Shown here: piece after piece, positions 63,955 through 64,000 of the stretch
How the letters are laid out: every line of letters starts with the position of its first letter
Numbering within the stretch: position 1 is the first letter of the stretch
Assembly: GCA_964418835.1 (NCBI GenBank)
Contig: CAYQNJ010000003.1
Span: 103,465 to 167,464, forward strand
Reading direction: 5' to 3'
Source of the DNA: UBA9076 sp964418835
GTDB taxonomy: Bacteria; Bacillota_I; Bacilli_A; Erysipelotrichales; Erysipelotrichaceae
DNA: 64,000 nt
Notes under the pieces: model-generated
What the model saw: the letters and a program-made list of their open reading frames with translations, nothing else
Told to the model about the DNA's origin: nothing
The model's database searches: none
Made by a program: the position numbers and the translations under genes

Positions 63955-64000
63955 AGAGTGTAGAAATATTGAATATATAGTGGTAAACTATTACTAGTTA

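Larger units (their letters stand above)
63226..64000. other. Long AT-rich non-coding region at the window end
   Basis: About 770 bp without a convincing long gene. It holds a tandem 11-bp repeat (TATTCTAGTAA twice, 63682-63703), two tiny ribosome-site-led frames near 63508-63571 and a good terminator near its end. A possible -10 is in the TATATTATAAG stretch near 63300. Most of it is low-complexity A-rich sequence on the plus strand. Confidence 0.6.

Noticed and set aside
1..64000. Alternative genetic code (TGA as Trp) as in Mycoplasma
   Set aside because: Trp is TGG throughout and genes such as sbcD end in TGA.
1..64000. Prophage, insertion sequence or integrase
   Set aside because: No transposase, integrase, phage structural gene or terminal inverted repeat pair was found; only the decayed toxin-antitoxin pair hints at past mobility.

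Overview
The window is about 64 kb of very AT-rich bacterial DNA. It is densely packed with short intergenic gaps, strong Shine-Dalgarno sites and many hairpin-plus-T-run terminators. The gene content (clostridial-style GlgC/GlgD/GlgA, a pgk-tpiA-eno run, secG-rnr-smpB, DivIVA, diacylated lipoproteins, an ECF sigma factor, serC-serA) points to a low-GC Gram-positive: Bacillota, possibly a Bacilli/Erysipelotrichia-like or Mycoplasmatota-neighbouring lineage. This placement is inference. Trp is encoded by TGG and TGA acts as a stop (for example sbcD), so the standard bacterial code applies. A 100-N scaffold gap at 59002-59101 shows it is a draft, probably metagenomic, assembly.

Layout. 6-7202: secA, two lipoproteins (a DUF885-type protein and an alpha/beta hydrolase), ung and folC. 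7273-13108: a tightly overlapping six-gene operon for an unidentified surface glycan (multi-pass membrane protein, FAD oxidoreductase, two GT2 glycosyltransferases, an NAD epimerase-like protein, a TIM-barrel isomerase). 13243-16946: glycogen synthesis glgC-glgD-glgA. 17124-20422: glycolysis pgk-tpiA-eno. 20510-23434: secG-rnr-smpB, with ssrA (tmRNA) displaced to 28430. Between them sit a YdjC/ChbG-like protein, a thioredoxin-like lipoprotein, the LemA/DUF2207 pair and a D-2-hydroxyacid dehydrogenase. 28909-29395: a ruined RelB/RelE-type toxin-antitoxin pair.

29434-45039 is mostly accessory sugar and metal metabolism: a GrpB-family protein, a ROK kinase with a GH4 glycosidase, a zinc-uptake operon without its ATPase, a HAD phosphatase, RpiR and LysR regulators, a PHP phosphatase, an MFS transporter divergent from a GH1 glycosidase, thyA-folA, a second ROK kinase and an aldo/keto reductase. 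45180-51758 holds another MFS transporter, sbcD-sbcC, a Gfo/Idh dehydrogenase and a nitroreductase. On the minus strand follow serC-serA-PHP (serine synthesis, with the PHP protein a candidate phosphoserine phosphatase) and divIVA-lepB. 56186-57482 is an ECF sigma factor with a putative membrane anti-sigma factor. 57643-59745 holds two CobW GTPases, one His-rich and one fused to a DUF1980-like CysCys domain. The window ends with tRNA-Leu, a D,D-carboxypeptidase, typA and about 770 bp of non-coding DNA.

The items most worth a second look are: the zinc theme split over two loci (a CobW-DUF1980-like fusion, a matching lipoprotein, a missing ZnuC); three genes with an identical -10/6-nt/ATG layout suggesting leaderless mRNAs; the serC-serA-PHP operon; a candidate C-rich small RNA at 57550-57648; the uncharacterised glycan operon; and proof from flanking sequence that the N gap is an assembly artefact.
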